Positions 1-9,566 of a stretch of 64,000 bases of DNA are shown here, piece by piece. The number at the start of each line of letters is the position of its first letter. The stretch's first letter is position 1. The notes under the pieces are model-generated. The model made no database searches. It was not told the origin of the DNA and saw only the letters and a list, made by a program, of their open reading frames with translations. The position numbers were made by a program, and so were the translations under genes. This DNA comes from Clostridiaceae bacterium BL-3 (lineage in GTDB: Bacteria > Bacillota > Clostridia > Clostridiales > Clostridiaceae): positions 434,001 to 498,000 of the forward strand of contig CADDXC010000002.1 in the NCBI GenBank assembly GCA_902809985.1, read 5' to 3'.

Positions 1-882
1 ATAAGTCCCTCCAGATTCCACCTTGTGGAAAAATTCACTTTCCGTAACTACTTTAGCTGTAGTGGAATGAGCAATGAACTTTACTTCCACGTTGTTGTAT
101 TTCATCTTTATGAACTGATATAAAATGAAGAAAAAAGATCTTGCCAGAAATTTTCTCGTACTGTCCATGGAACCCGAGGTATCCATCACACAGATGACGG
201 CGGCGTTTAATTCGCGTTTTGGTTTTTCCTTCACCCTGAAATATCTTAGATCGTCCTGTCTGAAGTGAAATTTTGACTTCCTCTCTTTATATTCCTGTAT
301 TTTGGTATCCGGAAGTTGTTCCTCCGCTTCTTTGAGGTCCCTTTTTATATTCTGCTGTCTTTTAAGCTTTTCGATGACGGTTCTTTTCTTAGCAAGCCTT
401 GGATTTATACCATTTTTCTGGTAGCCAGTCTTTTTAAGCGAATGTTTTGACAGCAGATCCGAGTATTTTTTCTTGTCCATTAAAGGAAGCTCCAGATCTT
501 CCAGAAGGTAATTTATGAGATCCTCTATGGTTATTTCTGTCTCGTAGATATCTTCCCCTTCTTCATTTCCGGCTCCTGTGTTTCCGGCACCGGAGCCTTT
601 TTTACCGGAAGCTTTTCCAACTTTGTCTCCTCTTTTCTGGGAGCCGTTGCCGCTTCCAACACCCTGCTGGCTGTTGTCTCCATATATAAATTGGTATTCT
701 TTAATGCCCTTTATGGGGATTTTCACTTTTTTGTTTCCGCTCTGACCTATAATACTTTCTTCCGATATTATATCCGCCAGGTTGTCTTTAATTGATTTCT
801 CTACAAGCTGTCTGTGACGTCTTCTATCTTCTAAGGATCTATCATGATGTCCGCCGGTATCGAATTCTCTGAAAATAGCCAT
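1..882 (-). CDS. yhbH: Sporulation protein YhbH (DUF444), 3' end cut off by window
   Basis: This is the first 294 codons of a DUF444/YhbH protein; the reading frame runs off the left edge, so the C-terminus is missing. It starts MAIFREF and has the family's early G-G-H-H motif. A Gly/Ser/Lys-rich linker lies at about residues 70-100. A von Willebrand A-like core follows, with the metal-site-like stretch [14 protein letters not shown] near residue 240. The family is linked to sporulation and is almost always encoded beside PrkA. Here it follows prkA by 4 bp, so the two are surely cotranscribed. Its biochemical role is not established; the VWA-like fold suggests protein-protein or metal-dependent binding. 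The identification is firm. Confidence 0.93.
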   Translation of the reverse strand, partial: MAIFREFDTGGHHDRSLEDRRRHRQLVEKSIKDNLADIISEESIIGQSGNKKVKIPIKGIKEYQFIYGDNSQQGVGSGNGSQKRGDKVGKASGKKGSGAGNTGAGNEEGEDIYETEITIEDLINYLLEDLELPLMDKKKYSDLLSKHSLKKTGYQKNGINPRLAKKRTVIEKLKRQQNIKRDLKEAEEQLPDTKIQEYKERKSKFHFRQDDLRYFRVKEKPKRELNAAVICVMDTSGSMDSTRKFLARSFFFILYQFIKMKYNNVEVKFIAHSTTAKVVTESEFFHKVESGGTY

Positions 883-886
883 AATA

Positions 887-2809
887 TCAATCCTTCCACA
901 AATTGTTTGCAGCATATTTCAAAATTACGTCGCAGCAGTGATCGCAGTATCCGTTTGCTTTCATTTCCTCCACCATTGAGTTGTATTTTTCATCCTGATC
1001 CTTGTCCCTTACTTTGGATTTGGTTATAATTCTTGACAGTTCTTTTACAGATACAGTGAGCTTTTTCTCAATAGCTTCTTTAAGAGGCTCATAGGAGGTG
1101 TAGTCGATTTTGCCGCCGTTTCTTATAACGTAGAACATATATGAGGTAACATCTGTTCTAAACCCCTTTGCAGAACTTTCAGGAATGCCTATGTGTTCCT
1201 CTATGGATCTCATAAACACCTCGTCTGGTTCAAGCTCTTCACCTGTAGAGCGATCCTTGATTTTGTTCCTGTTTACATAGGCTTCAGCATGATCCAGGTA
1301 ATTGTCGAAAAGACTTTCTGCCTGTTCTTTGAAGCTGTGTATAAATGCCTTGGTCACTTCCTTTTCAAGTATCTTGTTGTATTCTTTTCTGATAGAATCC
1401 TTTAAAAATGTCAAATATCTTTTTTTATCGTCCTCGGCTATATCCAGCTCCTTTACCGATTTTATCAGGCTCTCCATTACGCTCAGCGGGTTTATGCAGT
1501 TGTATTCGGAATTGGAAAGTGCATCATCCAGAGCCTTGATGATAAATCTTGTGGAAATTCCAGTCATGCCCTCTCTCATGCCTGCTTCTTCCTTTAATTC
1601 CGCAAAGTCGATTTTTTTAGTGCTTCCCTTTTCAACTATATCCTCCCCATTGTAGATCTTTAATTTTGTCACAGGATCCACCTTGTTGGAAGGAGAAAGC
1701 CTTGAGAGAATTGCGAACATAGCTGCAGTTTCAATAGTATGGGGAGCTATATGGGCGTTGAACTGGCTCTTGCCGAGTATTTTCTTATATATCTTGACTT
1801 CTTCATTTAATTCCATACAATAGGGTACTTCAATTTTTACTATTCTATCGAGTATTGCTTCGTTGGTATGGTCGGACTTAAACTTGTTCCACTCCGATTC
1901 ATTTGAATGAGCTAGAATAATTCCATCGAAATAAATCATTGATCCTTTTCCCGGAGATGGAACAGATTTTTCCTGAGTGGCCGTAATAATTGTGTGGAGG
2001 TATTCCACATCATTTTTAAAAACTTCTATAAATTCTACAAGCCCCCTGTTTCCCACATTAAATGCACCGTTTAATGAAAATATTCTTGGATCATCTTCAG
2101 GGTACATATCCATCTTTGATATATCGATAGAACCCGTGAGGACTGACGTATCCTGGTTATTTGGATCAACTGGAGGTACTACTCCAATGCCCTTTCTCGA
2201 CCGAATGGAAAAATCACTGGTTACCACGGGAAATCTCTCATATTCTCCCTTGTATTCGTGTTTTAGCCTGTATTTGCATACGGGGCACAGGTCCCCCTCA
2301 ATTTCCACACCCAGCATTTTTTCAAAATCAGGTTTTAGATGGTTTGGTATCAGGTGAAGCGGTTCCTCCCTCATAGGGCAGCCCTTTAGAGAATAAATAG
2401 GTTCTGAAGTTTCCAGTGCCTTTTTAATTGATTCCACCAGAGAGGATTTGCCTGCTCCCACGGGACCTACCAGATAAAGCACCTGTCTTGATTCTTCACC
2501 TTTCATTGCTGCAGAGTGGAAGTAATTTACAAGTTTCATTATTACCTTGTCAATTCCAAAAAAATCATCTTTGAAAAAATTGTATTTTCTGATTGGTTCA
2601 TTGCCATATAGTTTTTTGATTCTTGGATTTTTCTCAGGTTTCAATACCTCATAGCCTTTGCTTATTATTATGTCGTACATTCTCCTGTGTGCCAATTTTA
2701 CTATATGGGGATTGTCTTTTACGATTTGCAGATATTCGAGAAAAGTACCTTCAAACTCATGCTTTTGTCGAACTTCTCTATCTCTTTCAATTATTTCCTT
2801 AAAATTCAT
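887..2809 (-). CDS. prkA: PrkA family serine protein kinase / AAA+ ATPase
   Basis: The 640-aa protein has the usual PrkA length and layout: an N-terminal AAA+ module with Walker A GPVGAGKS at residues 115-122, then a C-terminal kinase-like region. Two Cys pairs (a CPMREEP stretch and CPVCKYR) lie between about residues 143 and 180. PrkA was first described as a serine kinase and later work supports an AAA+ protease-like activity, so the exact activity is open. In Bacillus it is made in the mother cell and promotes sporulation through the sigma-K regulon. The ATG follows an AGGAGAG ribosome site. The gene leads yhbH. No clear sigma-A promoter is visible upstream, as expected if a sporulation sigma factor drives it. 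Confidence 0.95.
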   Translation of the reverse strand: MNFKEIIERDREVRQKHEFEGTFLEYLQIVKDNPHIVKLAHRRMYDIIISKGYEVLKPEKNPRIKKLYGNEPIRKYNFFKDDFFGIDKVIMKLVNYFHSAAMKGEESRQVLYLVGPVGAGKSSLVESIKKALETSEPIYSLKGCPMREEPLHLIPNHLKPDFEKMLGVEIEGDLCPVCKYRLKHEYKGEYERFPVVTSDFSIRSRKGIGVVPPVDPNNQDTSVLTGSIDISKMDMYPEDDPRIFSLNGAFNVGNRGLVEFIEVFKNDVEYLHTIITATQEKSVPSPGKGSMIYFDGIILAHSNESEWNKFKSDHTNEAILDRIVKIEVPYCMELNEEVKIYKKILGKSQFNAHIAPHTIETAAMFAILSRLSPSNKVDPVTKLKIYNGEDIVEKGSTKKIDFAELKEEAGMREGMTGISTRFIIKALDDALSNSEYNCINPLSVMESLIKSVKELDIAEDDKKRYLTFLKDSIRKEYNKILEKEVTKAFIHSFKEQAESLFDNYLDHAEAYVNRNKIKDRSTGEELEPDEVFMRSIEEHIGIPESSAKGFRTDVTSYMFYVIRNGGKIDYTSYEPLKEAIEKKLTVSVKELSRIITKSKVRDKDQDEKYNSMVEEMKANGYCDHCCDVILKYAANNLWKD

Positions 2810-3220
2810 AGTTATCTCTCCTTTAACTTATATTTAAATACTTACGCAGGATGAATTATTATTATGTATAATAGTTGAAAATGCTGCGACTTAGAGGGAT
2901 AAATTAATATGTACTAAATTTTAAGTAATACTCAGAAAAATATATCCGAAATTTTAAGAAGATATTTTGAAGAGCAGTTGAGGTTTCAGCATTAGTAGAG
3001 GGTATCAGTATATGATAAGACTGTTTTGATTTTGGTTATTGAAATTTATTATATTGTCTTAATTCAATTTTGTCAATACACAGTATATTGTGAATTCAGG
3101 TTAAAGATGTAAAATATGGTTTGAAAACTCGGCTGTCAAAATATGGGCCAGGTTTCCAAACTATAATGTTGCTGCCTTTATGAGATCTTATGATAAAGTG
3201 TTTTCAAATGTTCAAAAATT
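2810..3220. other. 410-bp AT-rich intergenic region
   Basis: No plausible gene was found. The part next to 2820-2900 must carry the prkA promoter on the minus strand; it has ATACATAATAAT-like -10 material but no convincing sigma-A pair. The rest lies downstream of the ATC-hydrolase-like gene and contains no strong hairpin with a T tract. Confidence 0.5.
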
Positions 3221-3679
3221 TTAATGTTTTTTGTCCCTGACTAAAAATCTACAGCAATTATCTCCTTTGGTTTTGCACAGGGGTCTTTCAAAGCCTATTC
3301 CGAATTTATCGTACATTATACTGTCTATTTCACAATACAGTGCTCCTATGTCTTCTGCGCCCAGCTGATGCCACATGTCATACATGGGGCAGTAGGTTAT
3401 ATCACAGGGATTGTCAGGATCACTTTCCCAGGAAATAGAAGGCATATCCTTTACCCTGGCATAAGTTTCCGGACTTATTTCAAGACCCTTTTCATGGACT
3501 TCTTCCAGCATGCTCTCTATTCTTGCTTCACCAAATTTTCTTATGGCGGATCTGACAGCTTCTTTTCCCTTCTCCTCGCCTAATCTGTCTATCATTTCCT
3601 TAGCCATGAAATAATGGAGCTCAGCCATAAGTTTTGCCATTCTACCAACTGGTTCATCAGTACTTTTTATTTTACCCAT
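3221..3679 (-). CDS. L-2-amino-thiazoline-4-carboxylate hydrolase-like protein
   Basis: A 152-aa soluble protein that looks like the ATC hydrolase family (PF14196). It is mainly helical at the N-terminus and has a Cys-rich C-terminal half: CDITYCPMYDMW at about residues 93-104, then CKTKGDNCCRFLV near the end. The named family member opens the thiazoline ring of ATC on the way to L-cysteine, but most members are uncharacterised and some resemble V4R-type sensor domains. It lies 70 bp downstream of proC on the same strand with its own ribosome site (GAGAGGAAGG). It may therefore be read from the SAM-riboswitch-controlled proC transcript, which would suit a role in sulfur metabolism. That link is inference. 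Confidence 0.7.
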   Translation of the reverse strand: MGKIKSTDEPVGRMAKLMAELHYFMAKEMIDRLGEEKGKEAVRSAIRKFGEARIESMLEEVHEKGLEISPETYARVKDMPSISWESDPDNPCDITYCPMYDMWHQLGAEDIGALYCEIDSIMYDKFGIGFERPLCKTKGDNCCRFLVRDKKH

Positions 3680-3749
3680 GTTTTTACCTTCCTCTCTCCA
3701 GTTATATTGATAAAGTAAAATTTATCCGAATCTAAATCCGAGAACCGCT

Positions 3750-4592
3750 TTATTCAGATTTCTTAGCTACCTTTTCCATACTGGTTTTGCCGATTTCTAC
3801 AGCATTGATCACAGTTCCCCTGAAACCTCCCTGTTCTAAAGTTCTGACACCTGCTATAGTGGATCCGCCCGGAGAACAGACTCTGTCTTTCAGTGCACCA
3901 GGATGTTCGTGGGTTTCAAGGACCATTTTAGCTGCTCCTAAAGCTGTTTGTGCCGCAAGTGTCTGGGCTATATCTCTTGGAAGTCCCAGCTCAACTCCTC
4001 CGTCGGCCATGGCTTCAATCAGCATGTAAATATATGCAGGGCCGCACCCGCTTATAGCCATTACGGAATCTATTAGATTTTCCTGTACCAGGAAAGTTAT
4101 ACCCAGTTCCTTAAAAATTTTAATTACCAGTTCGGTATGCCTTTGTTCAGCATTTTTCCCCGGTGCAATTCCTGCTGCTCCGGCATTGACTAACATTGGA
4201 GTATTTGGTATTATCCTAACCAGGGGAACCTCAGTTAGATATTTTTCAATAACGGAGGTATTCATACCTCCCACAATTGATATAACCAATTGTTTTTCTC
4301 CATTCCACCTGGATTTTTGAATATATCCTAAAACTTCTTTTAGTACCTGGGGTTTTATACTCAATATTACAATGTCACAATTGTCAACCAGGTAATCATA
4401 ACCGGTACTTTTGTCACTGCTGGAATTGGTTACGCCAAAATTTTCTTTGAGATATTCCAGTCTGCTGTCCAAAATGTCCATAGCATAGATATCCTCAGGA
4501 GAAAAAAGTTTGGATTTAAGCAGTCCTCTAATTATGGCTTCTCCCATCTGTCCAGCTCCGATAAAACCGATTTTTTTATTCAATGTTCCCAT
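3750..4592 (-). CDS. proC: Pyrroline-5-carboxylate reductase
   Basis: The 280-aa length is typical for ProC, which reduces pyrroline-5-carboxylate to L-proline with NAD(P)H in the cytosol. Visible marks are the Rossmann motif GFIGAGQMG at residues 9-17, the mid-protein SGCGPAYIYMLIEAMADGG block and the C-terminal CSPGGSTIAGV signature. The ATG follows AGGAGG. No proA or proB is nearby. Upstream on the same strand is a SAM-I riboswitch with its own terminator and promoter and no gene in between. This is not the regulator expected for proline synthesis. Either the enzyme serves another pathway or the switch mainly serves the downstream ATC-hydrolase-like gene. Confidence 0.95.
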   Translation of the reverse strand: MGTLNKKIGFIGAGQMGEAIIRGLLKSKLFSPEDIYAMDILDSRLEYLKENFGVTNSSSDKSTGYDYLVDNCDIVILSIKPQVLKEVLGYIQKSRWNGEKQLVISIVGGMNTSVIEKYLTEVPLVRIIPNTPMLVNAGAAGIAPGKNAEQRHTELVIKIFKELGITFLVQENLIDSVMAISGCGPAYIYMLIEAMADGGVELGLPRDIAQTLAAQTALGAAKMVLETHEHPGALKDRVCSPGGSTIAGVRTLEQGGFRGTVINAVEIGKTSMEKVAKKSE

Positions 4593-4661
4593 ATCTGTCC
4601 TCCTAAAATTTTATTATTTAATATTAATATTTGCACCTTAAATTTGATAATCTTCAGATAA

Positions 4662-4688
4662 AATAAAAACTCAAGGAAATCTTGAGCT
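4662..4688 (-). terminator. SAM-riboswitch terminator upstream of proC
   Basis: On the minus strand CTCAAG-ATTTC-CTTGAG is followed at once by TTTTTATTTT. It lies between the SAM-I aptamer and proC, as expected for the off-state terminator of the switch. Confidence 0.85.
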
Positions 4689-4700
4689 AATCAAACAAAA

Positions 4701-4807
4701 TATCCTCATCTTTCAGTTCTATACTGCAGGATTTAGCACCAATGTATTATTCACAAATACTGGTTGCCGGGCTTCAAAGGGCCAGTCCCTCCACCTCTCT
4801 TGATAAA
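4701..4807 (-). promoter_or_regulatory. SAM-I (S-box) riboswitch aptamer, proC leader
   Basis: The minus strand carries the S-box core in order: AAGAGAGGTGGAGGGACTGG, then CCC-GGCAACC, a variable hairpin, GGTGCTAAATCCTGC and a closing GAAAGATGAG. SAM binding favours the terminator at 4662-4688 and switches off downstream expression. The target gene is proC, which is atypical for this class. Confidence 0.95.
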
Positions 4808-4839
4808 GCAAGTATTTAATTGTAGTTATATTATTTTAA

Positions 4840-4868
4840 ATTATACCGGCAAATAAATTTTTTGTCAA
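4840..4868 (-). promoter_or_regulatory. Sigma-A promoter for the proC riboswitch transcript
   Basis: On the minus strand TTGACA (4863-4868) and TATAAT (4840-4845) are separated by exactly 17 bp, about 35 bp upstream of the aptamer. Both hexamers match consensus. Confidence 0.85.
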
Positions 4869-4905
4869 CTTTCCAAAGTTGTATGCAAAATACATTTTTT
4901 GATAC

Positions 4906-4934
4906 TTGACATAAGCTGATATTTTAATTAAAAT
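4906..4934 (+). promoter_or_regulatory. Sigma-A promoter of carAB
   Basis: TTGACA (4906-4911), a 17-bp spacer and TAAAAT (4929-4934) precede the carAB leader. It is divergent from the proC promoter about 40 bp away. Confidence 0.75.
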
Positions 4935-4973
4935 TAATTAAAATAGAATTTTAAGTAAAAAATGCACTTTAAA

Positions 4974-5000
4974 TTGGTCCTGTGAGGCCAGAAAGGAATG
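4974..5000 (+). promoter_or_regulatory. PyrR-binding loop in the carAB leader
   Basis: The stem-loop TCC-TGTGAGGCCAGAAA-GGA matches the consensus bound by PyrR in pyrimidine-operon attenuators. Together with the terminator at 5059-5112 it indicates control by uridine nucleotides: PyrR-UMP stabilises this loop and allows the terminator to form. Confidence 0.8.
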
Positions 5001-5058
5001 TATTATTTTGGATAGCTTTTTTTATGTGTTTAAAAAAGTGAACATTTTTAGAAATTCT

Positions 5059-5112
5059 GGCAATAGAAAAATTATTTTATAGATAATTTTTTTCATTGCC
5101 TTTTTATTTTTT
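5059..5112 (+). terminator. Attenuator terminator upstream of carA
   Basis: GGCAATAGAAAAATTAT pairs with ATAATTTTTTTCATTGCC and is followed by TTTTTATTTTTT. It sits between the PyrR loop and carA. Confidence 0.8.
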
Positions 5113-5160
5113 AAAGTTGGTTGAGTGTATTTTTGCTTGTAAAAATACAGGAGGTAATTT

Positions 5161-6210
5161 ATGAAAGCAAAACTTATACTGGAAAATGGAAGTGTCTTTC
5201 AGGGTGAAGCCTTTGGATATCTCAAGGACAGCATAGGCGAGGTGGTATTTAATACTGGAATGACAGGATATGGAGAGATATTGACGGATCCTTCTTATTA
5301 TGGACAGATAGTGACGATGACCTACACTCTTATAGGAAATTATGGAGTTGATTTGAGTGATCTGGAATCAACTTCGCCAAAAGTAAAGGGACTTATTGTA
5401 AGGGAGATATGTCATTACTCCAGTAATTTTAAATCGGAAATGGAACTTGACGACTATCTTAAGATAAATAAAGTGACAGGTCTTTCAGGAATTGACACCA
5501 GGGCACTTACAAAATCACTTAGAACAAAGGGCACTATGAAGGGAATCATAACCGTGGAGAACCTGGATTTTTCCACTGTAAAAAGTACGATTGAATCCTT
5601 TTCCAATAAAAATGCGGTATCTCAAGTGACTGCAGAAAATGAATACACGGTGGGAAATGGTGCAAAGAATATAGCGGTTTTGGATTTTGGCATCAAAAAG
5701 AGCATGATAAAGGCATTTTTGGATCGGAAGTGTACTGTTACGGTATTTCCGGCAGCTGCCAGGGCGGAAGATGTTCTTGAAATTGATCCGGATTTGATAT
5801 TTCTATCGAATGGACCTGGAGATCCTGCAGATTTGAATTTTGAAATAGAGAATATAAAAAAGCTCATAGGTAAGAAGCCAATTGTAGGCATATGCCTTGG
5901 GCATCAGCTTTTGGCACTGGCTCTTGGAGGAACTACGGCAAAACTTAAATTCGGCCACAGGGGGTGCAATCACCCTGTAAAAGATCTTACAGAGGGCAGA
6001 GTCAGAATAACCTCCCAGAACCATGGATATTATGTAAATAAACTGCCTGAGAACATGGAGGTAACCCATATAAGTTTAAATGACGGAACTATAGAGGGAA
6101 TGAGACATAAGTCACTGCCGATATTTTCAATACAGTTCCATCCAGAAGCATGTCCCGGGCCGGAAGACAACAGCTGTATATTTGATGAGTTTATGAAATA
6201 TGCACTTTAA
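5161..6210 (+). CDS. carA: Carbamoyl-phosphate synthase small (glutaminase) subunit
   Basis: The 349-aa protein supplies ammonia from glutamine to CarB for carbamoyl phosphate, the entry to pyrimidine and arginine synthesis. The N-terminal half is the CPSase small-subunit domain. The C-terminal half is a class I glutaminase with the nucleophile Cys245 in GICLGHQ and the partners His327 and Glu329 in QFHPEACPG. The ATG follows CAGGAGG. The PyrR-type leader upstream points to pyrimidine control rather than arginine control. carB follows after 114 bp that contain a repeat element. Confidence 0.97.
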   Translation: MKAKLILENGSVFQGEAFGYLKDSIGEVVFNTGMTGYGEILTDPSYYGQIVTMTYTLIGNYGVDLSDLESTSPKVKGLIVREICHYSSNFKSEMELDDYLKINKVTGLSGIDTRALTKSLRTKGTMKGIITVENLDFSTVKSTIESFSNKNAVSQVTAENEYTVGNGAKNIAVLDFGIKKSMIKAFLDRKCTVTVFPAAARAEDVLEIDPDLIFLSNGPGDPADLNFEIENIKKLIGKKPIVGICLGHQLLALALGGTTAKLKFGHRGCNHPVKDLTEGRVRITSQNHGYYVNKLPENMEVTHISLNDGTIEGMRHKSLPIFSIQFHPEACPGPEDNSCIFDEFMKYAL

Positions 6211-6312
6211 TCAATTGGCAGTTAGAAGTGAAAGATGAATAGTTGATGAAGATTTTCGCCGCCGGCCGAAAATCCATCAATAATTGTGAACTGTGCATTG
6301 TGAATTGTAGAA
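6211..6312. repeat. Long imperfect hairpin element between carA and carB
   Basis: GATGAAGATTTTCG and CCGAAAATCCATC form the core of a hairpin, flanked by AATTGTGAACTGTG-type sequence. Elements at 40778-40848 and 50773-50893 share the layout and the CCGAAAAT core. It is non-coding and lies inside the carAB transcript. Confidence 0.6.
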
Positions 6313-6324
6313 AGGAGCGGCATT

Positions 6325-9300
6325 ATGCCTTTAAATAAAGATATTAAAAAAGTACTTGTAATAGGATCCGGTCCCATAATCATAGGGCAGGCGGCTGAAT
6401 TTGACTATTCAGGAACCCAGGCCTGCGAATCCCTGAGAGAAGAGGGGGTTGAGGTGATACTTGTAAACAGCAATCCTGCCACTATAATGACTGATCGGGA
6501 AGTGGCGGACAAGGTTTATATAGAACCTCTCACGGTGGAATTTGTGGAAAAAATCATGGACAGAGAAAGACCTGACAGCCTTTTGGCCAGTATGGGAGGC
6601 CAGACAGCTCTGAACCTTGCATTGAAATTGCATGAGAGTGGAATACTTGAAAAATACAGTGTAAATATAATAGGGACTTCCATAGAATCCATAAAAAAAG
6701 GTGAGGACAGGGAATTATTTAAAGAGACAATGAACAGGATAGGTCAGCCTGTAGTTGAAAGTGAGATCATAAGGGATGTGAAAAGTGGAAAAGAATTTGC
6801 AGCTAAAATAGGATATCCCGTAATAGTCAGACCTGCCTATACCCTTGGCGGAACCGGCGGCGGAATAGCTTATACCGAAGAGGAACTTGAAACCGTACTC
6901 GAGTCGGGACTTGAGCTCAGTTCCATAGGTCAGGTACTCCTGGAGAAGAGCATAAAGGGATGGAAGGAAATAGAATATGAAGTAATGAGGGACAGTGCCG
7001 GCAATTGTATAACTGTGTGCAATATGGAAAACGTGGACCCTGTTGGAATTCACACAGGAGACAGCATAGTTGTAGCTCCGAGCCAGACGTTATCGGACAA
7101 GGAATACCAGATGCTGAGAACTGCCTCCATTGACATAATAAATGAAGTCAAGATAGAGGGCGGCTGTAATGTGCAGCTGGCCTTGAATCCGGACTCTCTC
7201 CAGTATGCAGTTATAGAAATAAACCCAAGGGTAAGTCGTTCCTCGGCTCTTGCCTCCAAAGCAACAGGTTATCCAATTGCAAAGGTGGCGGCTAAGATAG
7301 CTCTTGGCTACAACTTGGATGAGATAGAAAATGCTGTTACTAAAAAGACCTATGCCTGCTTTGAGCCTTCCCTGGACTATGTGGTGATAAAAATCCCCAA
7401 ATGGCCCTTTGACAAATTTGAGAATGCTAAGAGAGAGCTCGGTACAAAAATGATGGCTACAGGCGAGGTAATGGCCATAGGAAGCAATTTTGAGGCTGCT
7501 TTTTTAAAGGGAATAAGATCCCTTGAAATTGGTGCTTATTCACTGGATTATAAAAAGTTTAGGGGTTTCACCATAGAGGAACTTAAAGATAGAATAAAGC
7601 GTCCTGATGATGAGAGAATATTTGCACTGGCGGAGCTCCTGAGGAGAAAATACAAAATAGAAAAACTGTCGGAGATCACCGGTATGGATAAATTTTTCAT
7701 ATACAAATTCAAATGGATAATAGACGAAGAGGAAAAATTAAAATCCAGCAGTATAGGTGAGCTGAACAAAGACTGGCTTAAAATGCTTAAAAGAAAGGGG
7801 TTTTCAGATAAGGGAATAGCAGACATGATGGGGATTTCTCCCGATGAAATATACAGGCTCAGGAGGATATGGAATATAACACCTTCCTATAAGATGGTGG
7901 ATACTTGTGCAGGGGAGTTTGAAGCTCTTTCACCCTATTATTATTCCACTTACGAGGAATATGACGAGGTTCAGGTTTCATCCAATAAGAAAGTTGTGGT
8001 AATAGGTTCAGGACCTATAAGAATAGGTCAGGGCATAGAATTTGATTATGCCTCCGTGCACTGTATAAAGACACTCAAGAAACTTCACATAGAGACTATA
8101 ATAATAAACAACAACCCTGAAACTGTAAGCACTGATTTTGACATTTCAGATAAACTTTATTTCGAACCTATAACCGAAGAGGATGTATTGAATATACTGG
8201 ACAAAGAGAAACCCTACGGAGTGATACTTCAATTTGGCGGGGAAACTGCCATAAAACTGGCGGAATTTTTAAAGGAAAAGGAAATAGTTACTTTGGGCAC
8301 GACTGCTGATCAGATAGACACGGCGGAAGACAGGGAGAAATTTGATGCACTTCTTCAAAAATTAAATATTAAAAGGCCCCGTGGAAAAGGTGTATGGTCT
8401 GTTGAAGAGGGAATTGAGGAGGCGAAGAGAGTTGAATTTCCTGTTCTGGTAAGACCTTCTTATGTACTTGGAGGACAGGGAATGGAGATAACTTATGATG
8501 AAAGCGAACTTGAGTTTTACCTTTCCATGGCTTTTAGAAAGGACAGGAAGAATCCCATATTGATAGACAAATATCTCATGGGCAGGGAGATAGAAGTAGA
8601 TGCCATATGTGACGGCAGCGAGGTACTCCTGCCGGGAATCATGGAGCACCTGGAAAGAGCCGGAGTTCACTCTGGAGACAGCATAACCATGTATCCGAGC
8701 CAGAATATAAGTGATGAAATGAAGAAAAAGATACTGGACTGTACTGTGAAGCTGGCACTTGGCATAGGCATAAGGGGCATGATAAATATACAGTTTATAG
8801 AATACAATGGTGAGCTCTATGTGATAGAAGTAAATCCGAGGGCTTCAAGAACAGTTCCATATATAAGCAAGGTCAGCGGGATTCCCATAGTTGATATTGC
8901 CACCAGGGTGATGCTTGGTGAAAAGCTTCGGGATATGGAATATGGAGTGGGGATTTCAAAAGAGCCGCCTATAGTAGCTGTGAAAGTTCCTGTATTTTCC
9001 ACACAGAAACTCCCCAATGTAGAAGTTTCCCTGGGACCTGAGATGAGATCCACCGGTGAGGTACTTGGAATTTCCAGCACTTTGTCTGGAGCGCTTTATA
9101 AGGGATTTGTAGCTGCAGGGATGTTTGCGTCCATGAAAAAAGGCGTCATACTTGCCACTATAGGTGATCACGATAAGAATGAATTTCTGCCTATAGCAGG
9201 GGAAATTGATAAAATGGGCATAAAATTCATGGCTACCAAAAACACGGCAAGATTGTTGAGAGATAATGGCATTGAAGTGGAAGAAGTCAGGAAGATGAAA

Positions 9301-9537
9301 GAAGAACATCCAAATATAATAGACGTCATAAAAAATGAACAGGTTGATATGGTAATAAATACGCCCACTAAGGGAAATGATTCCACAAGAGACGGATTTC
9401 ATATAAGAAGGGCAGCAGTGGAAAGAAATATAGAAGTTATAACATCTATTGACACATTTAGAATTTTGGTTCAGATAAAAGGGGAAAAAGTGAATGAAAA
9501 TGAACTCAAGGTATTTTGTAATTGCGGTATCAATTGA
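6325..9537 (+). CDS. carB: Carbamoyl-phosphate synthase large subunit
   Basis: The 1070-aa protein is full length. It has two homologous ATP-grasp halves, each beginning with a Rossmann-like segment ([19 protein letters not shown] near residue 13; [19 protein letters not shown] near 560), each with an [16 protein letters not shown] loop and an ATP-grasp EINPR/EVNPR motif. A C-terminal MGS-like allosteric domain covers about residues 930-1070. It makes carbamoyl phosphate from bicarbonate, ammonia channelled from CarA, and two ATP. The ATG follows AAAGGAG. The M20 gene starts only 29 bp after the stop, so carAB transcripts probably run into it. Confidence 0.97.
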   Translation: MPLNKDIKKVLVIGSGPIIIGQAAEFDYSGTQACESLREEGVEVILVNSNPATIMTDREVADKVYIEPLTVEFVEKIMDRERPDSLLASMGGQTALNLALKLHESGILEKYSVNIIGTSIESIKKGEDRELFKETMNRIGQPVVESEIIRDVKSGKEFAAKIGYPVIVRPAYTLGGTGGGIAYTEEELETVLESGLELSSIGQVLLEKSIKGWKEIEYEVMRDSAGNCITVCNMENVDPVGIHTGDSIVVAPSQTLSDKEYQMLRTASIDIINEVKIEGGCNVQLALNPDSLQYAVIEINPRVSRSSALASKATGYPIAKVAAKIALGYNLDEIENAVTKKTYACFEPSLDYVVIKIPKWPFDKFENAKRELGTKMMATGEVMAIGSNFEAAFLKGIRSLEIGAYSLDYKKFRGFTIEELKDRIKRPDDERIFALAELLRRKYKIEKLSEITGMDKFFIYKFKWIIDEEEKLKSSSIGELNKDWLKMLKRKGFSDKGIADMMGISPDEIYRLRRIWNITPSYKMVDTCAGEFEALSPYYYSTYEEYDEVQVSSNKKVVVIGSGPIRIGQGIEFDYASVHCIKTLKKLHIETIIINNNPETVSTDFDISDKLYFEPITEEDVLNILDKEKPYGVILQFGGETAIKLAEFLKEKEIVTLGTTADQIDTAEDREKFDALLQKLNIKRPRGKGVWSVEEGIEEAKRVEFPVLVRPSYVLGGQGMEITYDESELEFYLSMAFRKDRKNPILIDKYLMGREIEVDAICDGSEVLLPGIMEHLERAGVHSGDSITMYPSQNISDEMKKKILDCTVKLALGIGIRGMINIQFIEYNGELYVIEVNPRASRTVPYISKVSGIPIVDIATRVMLGEKLRDMEYGVGISKEPPIVAVKVPVFSTQKLPNVEVSLGPEMRSTGEVLGISSTLSGALYKGFVAAGMFASMKKGVILATIGDHDKNEFLPIAGEIDKMGIKFMATKNTARLLRDNGIEVEEVRKMKEEHPNIIDVIKNEQVDMVINTPTKGNDSTRDGFHIRRAAVERNIEVITSIDTFRILVQIKGEKVNENELKVFCNCGIN

Positions 9538-9566
9538 ATTTTAAAATAAGTAGGAGGAGTCATATT

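Noticed and set aside
6325-9537. Several open frames of 70-150 codons on the strand opposite carB
   Set aside because: They are shadows of a highly conserved gene, lack ribosome sites and read like reverse-frame translations.
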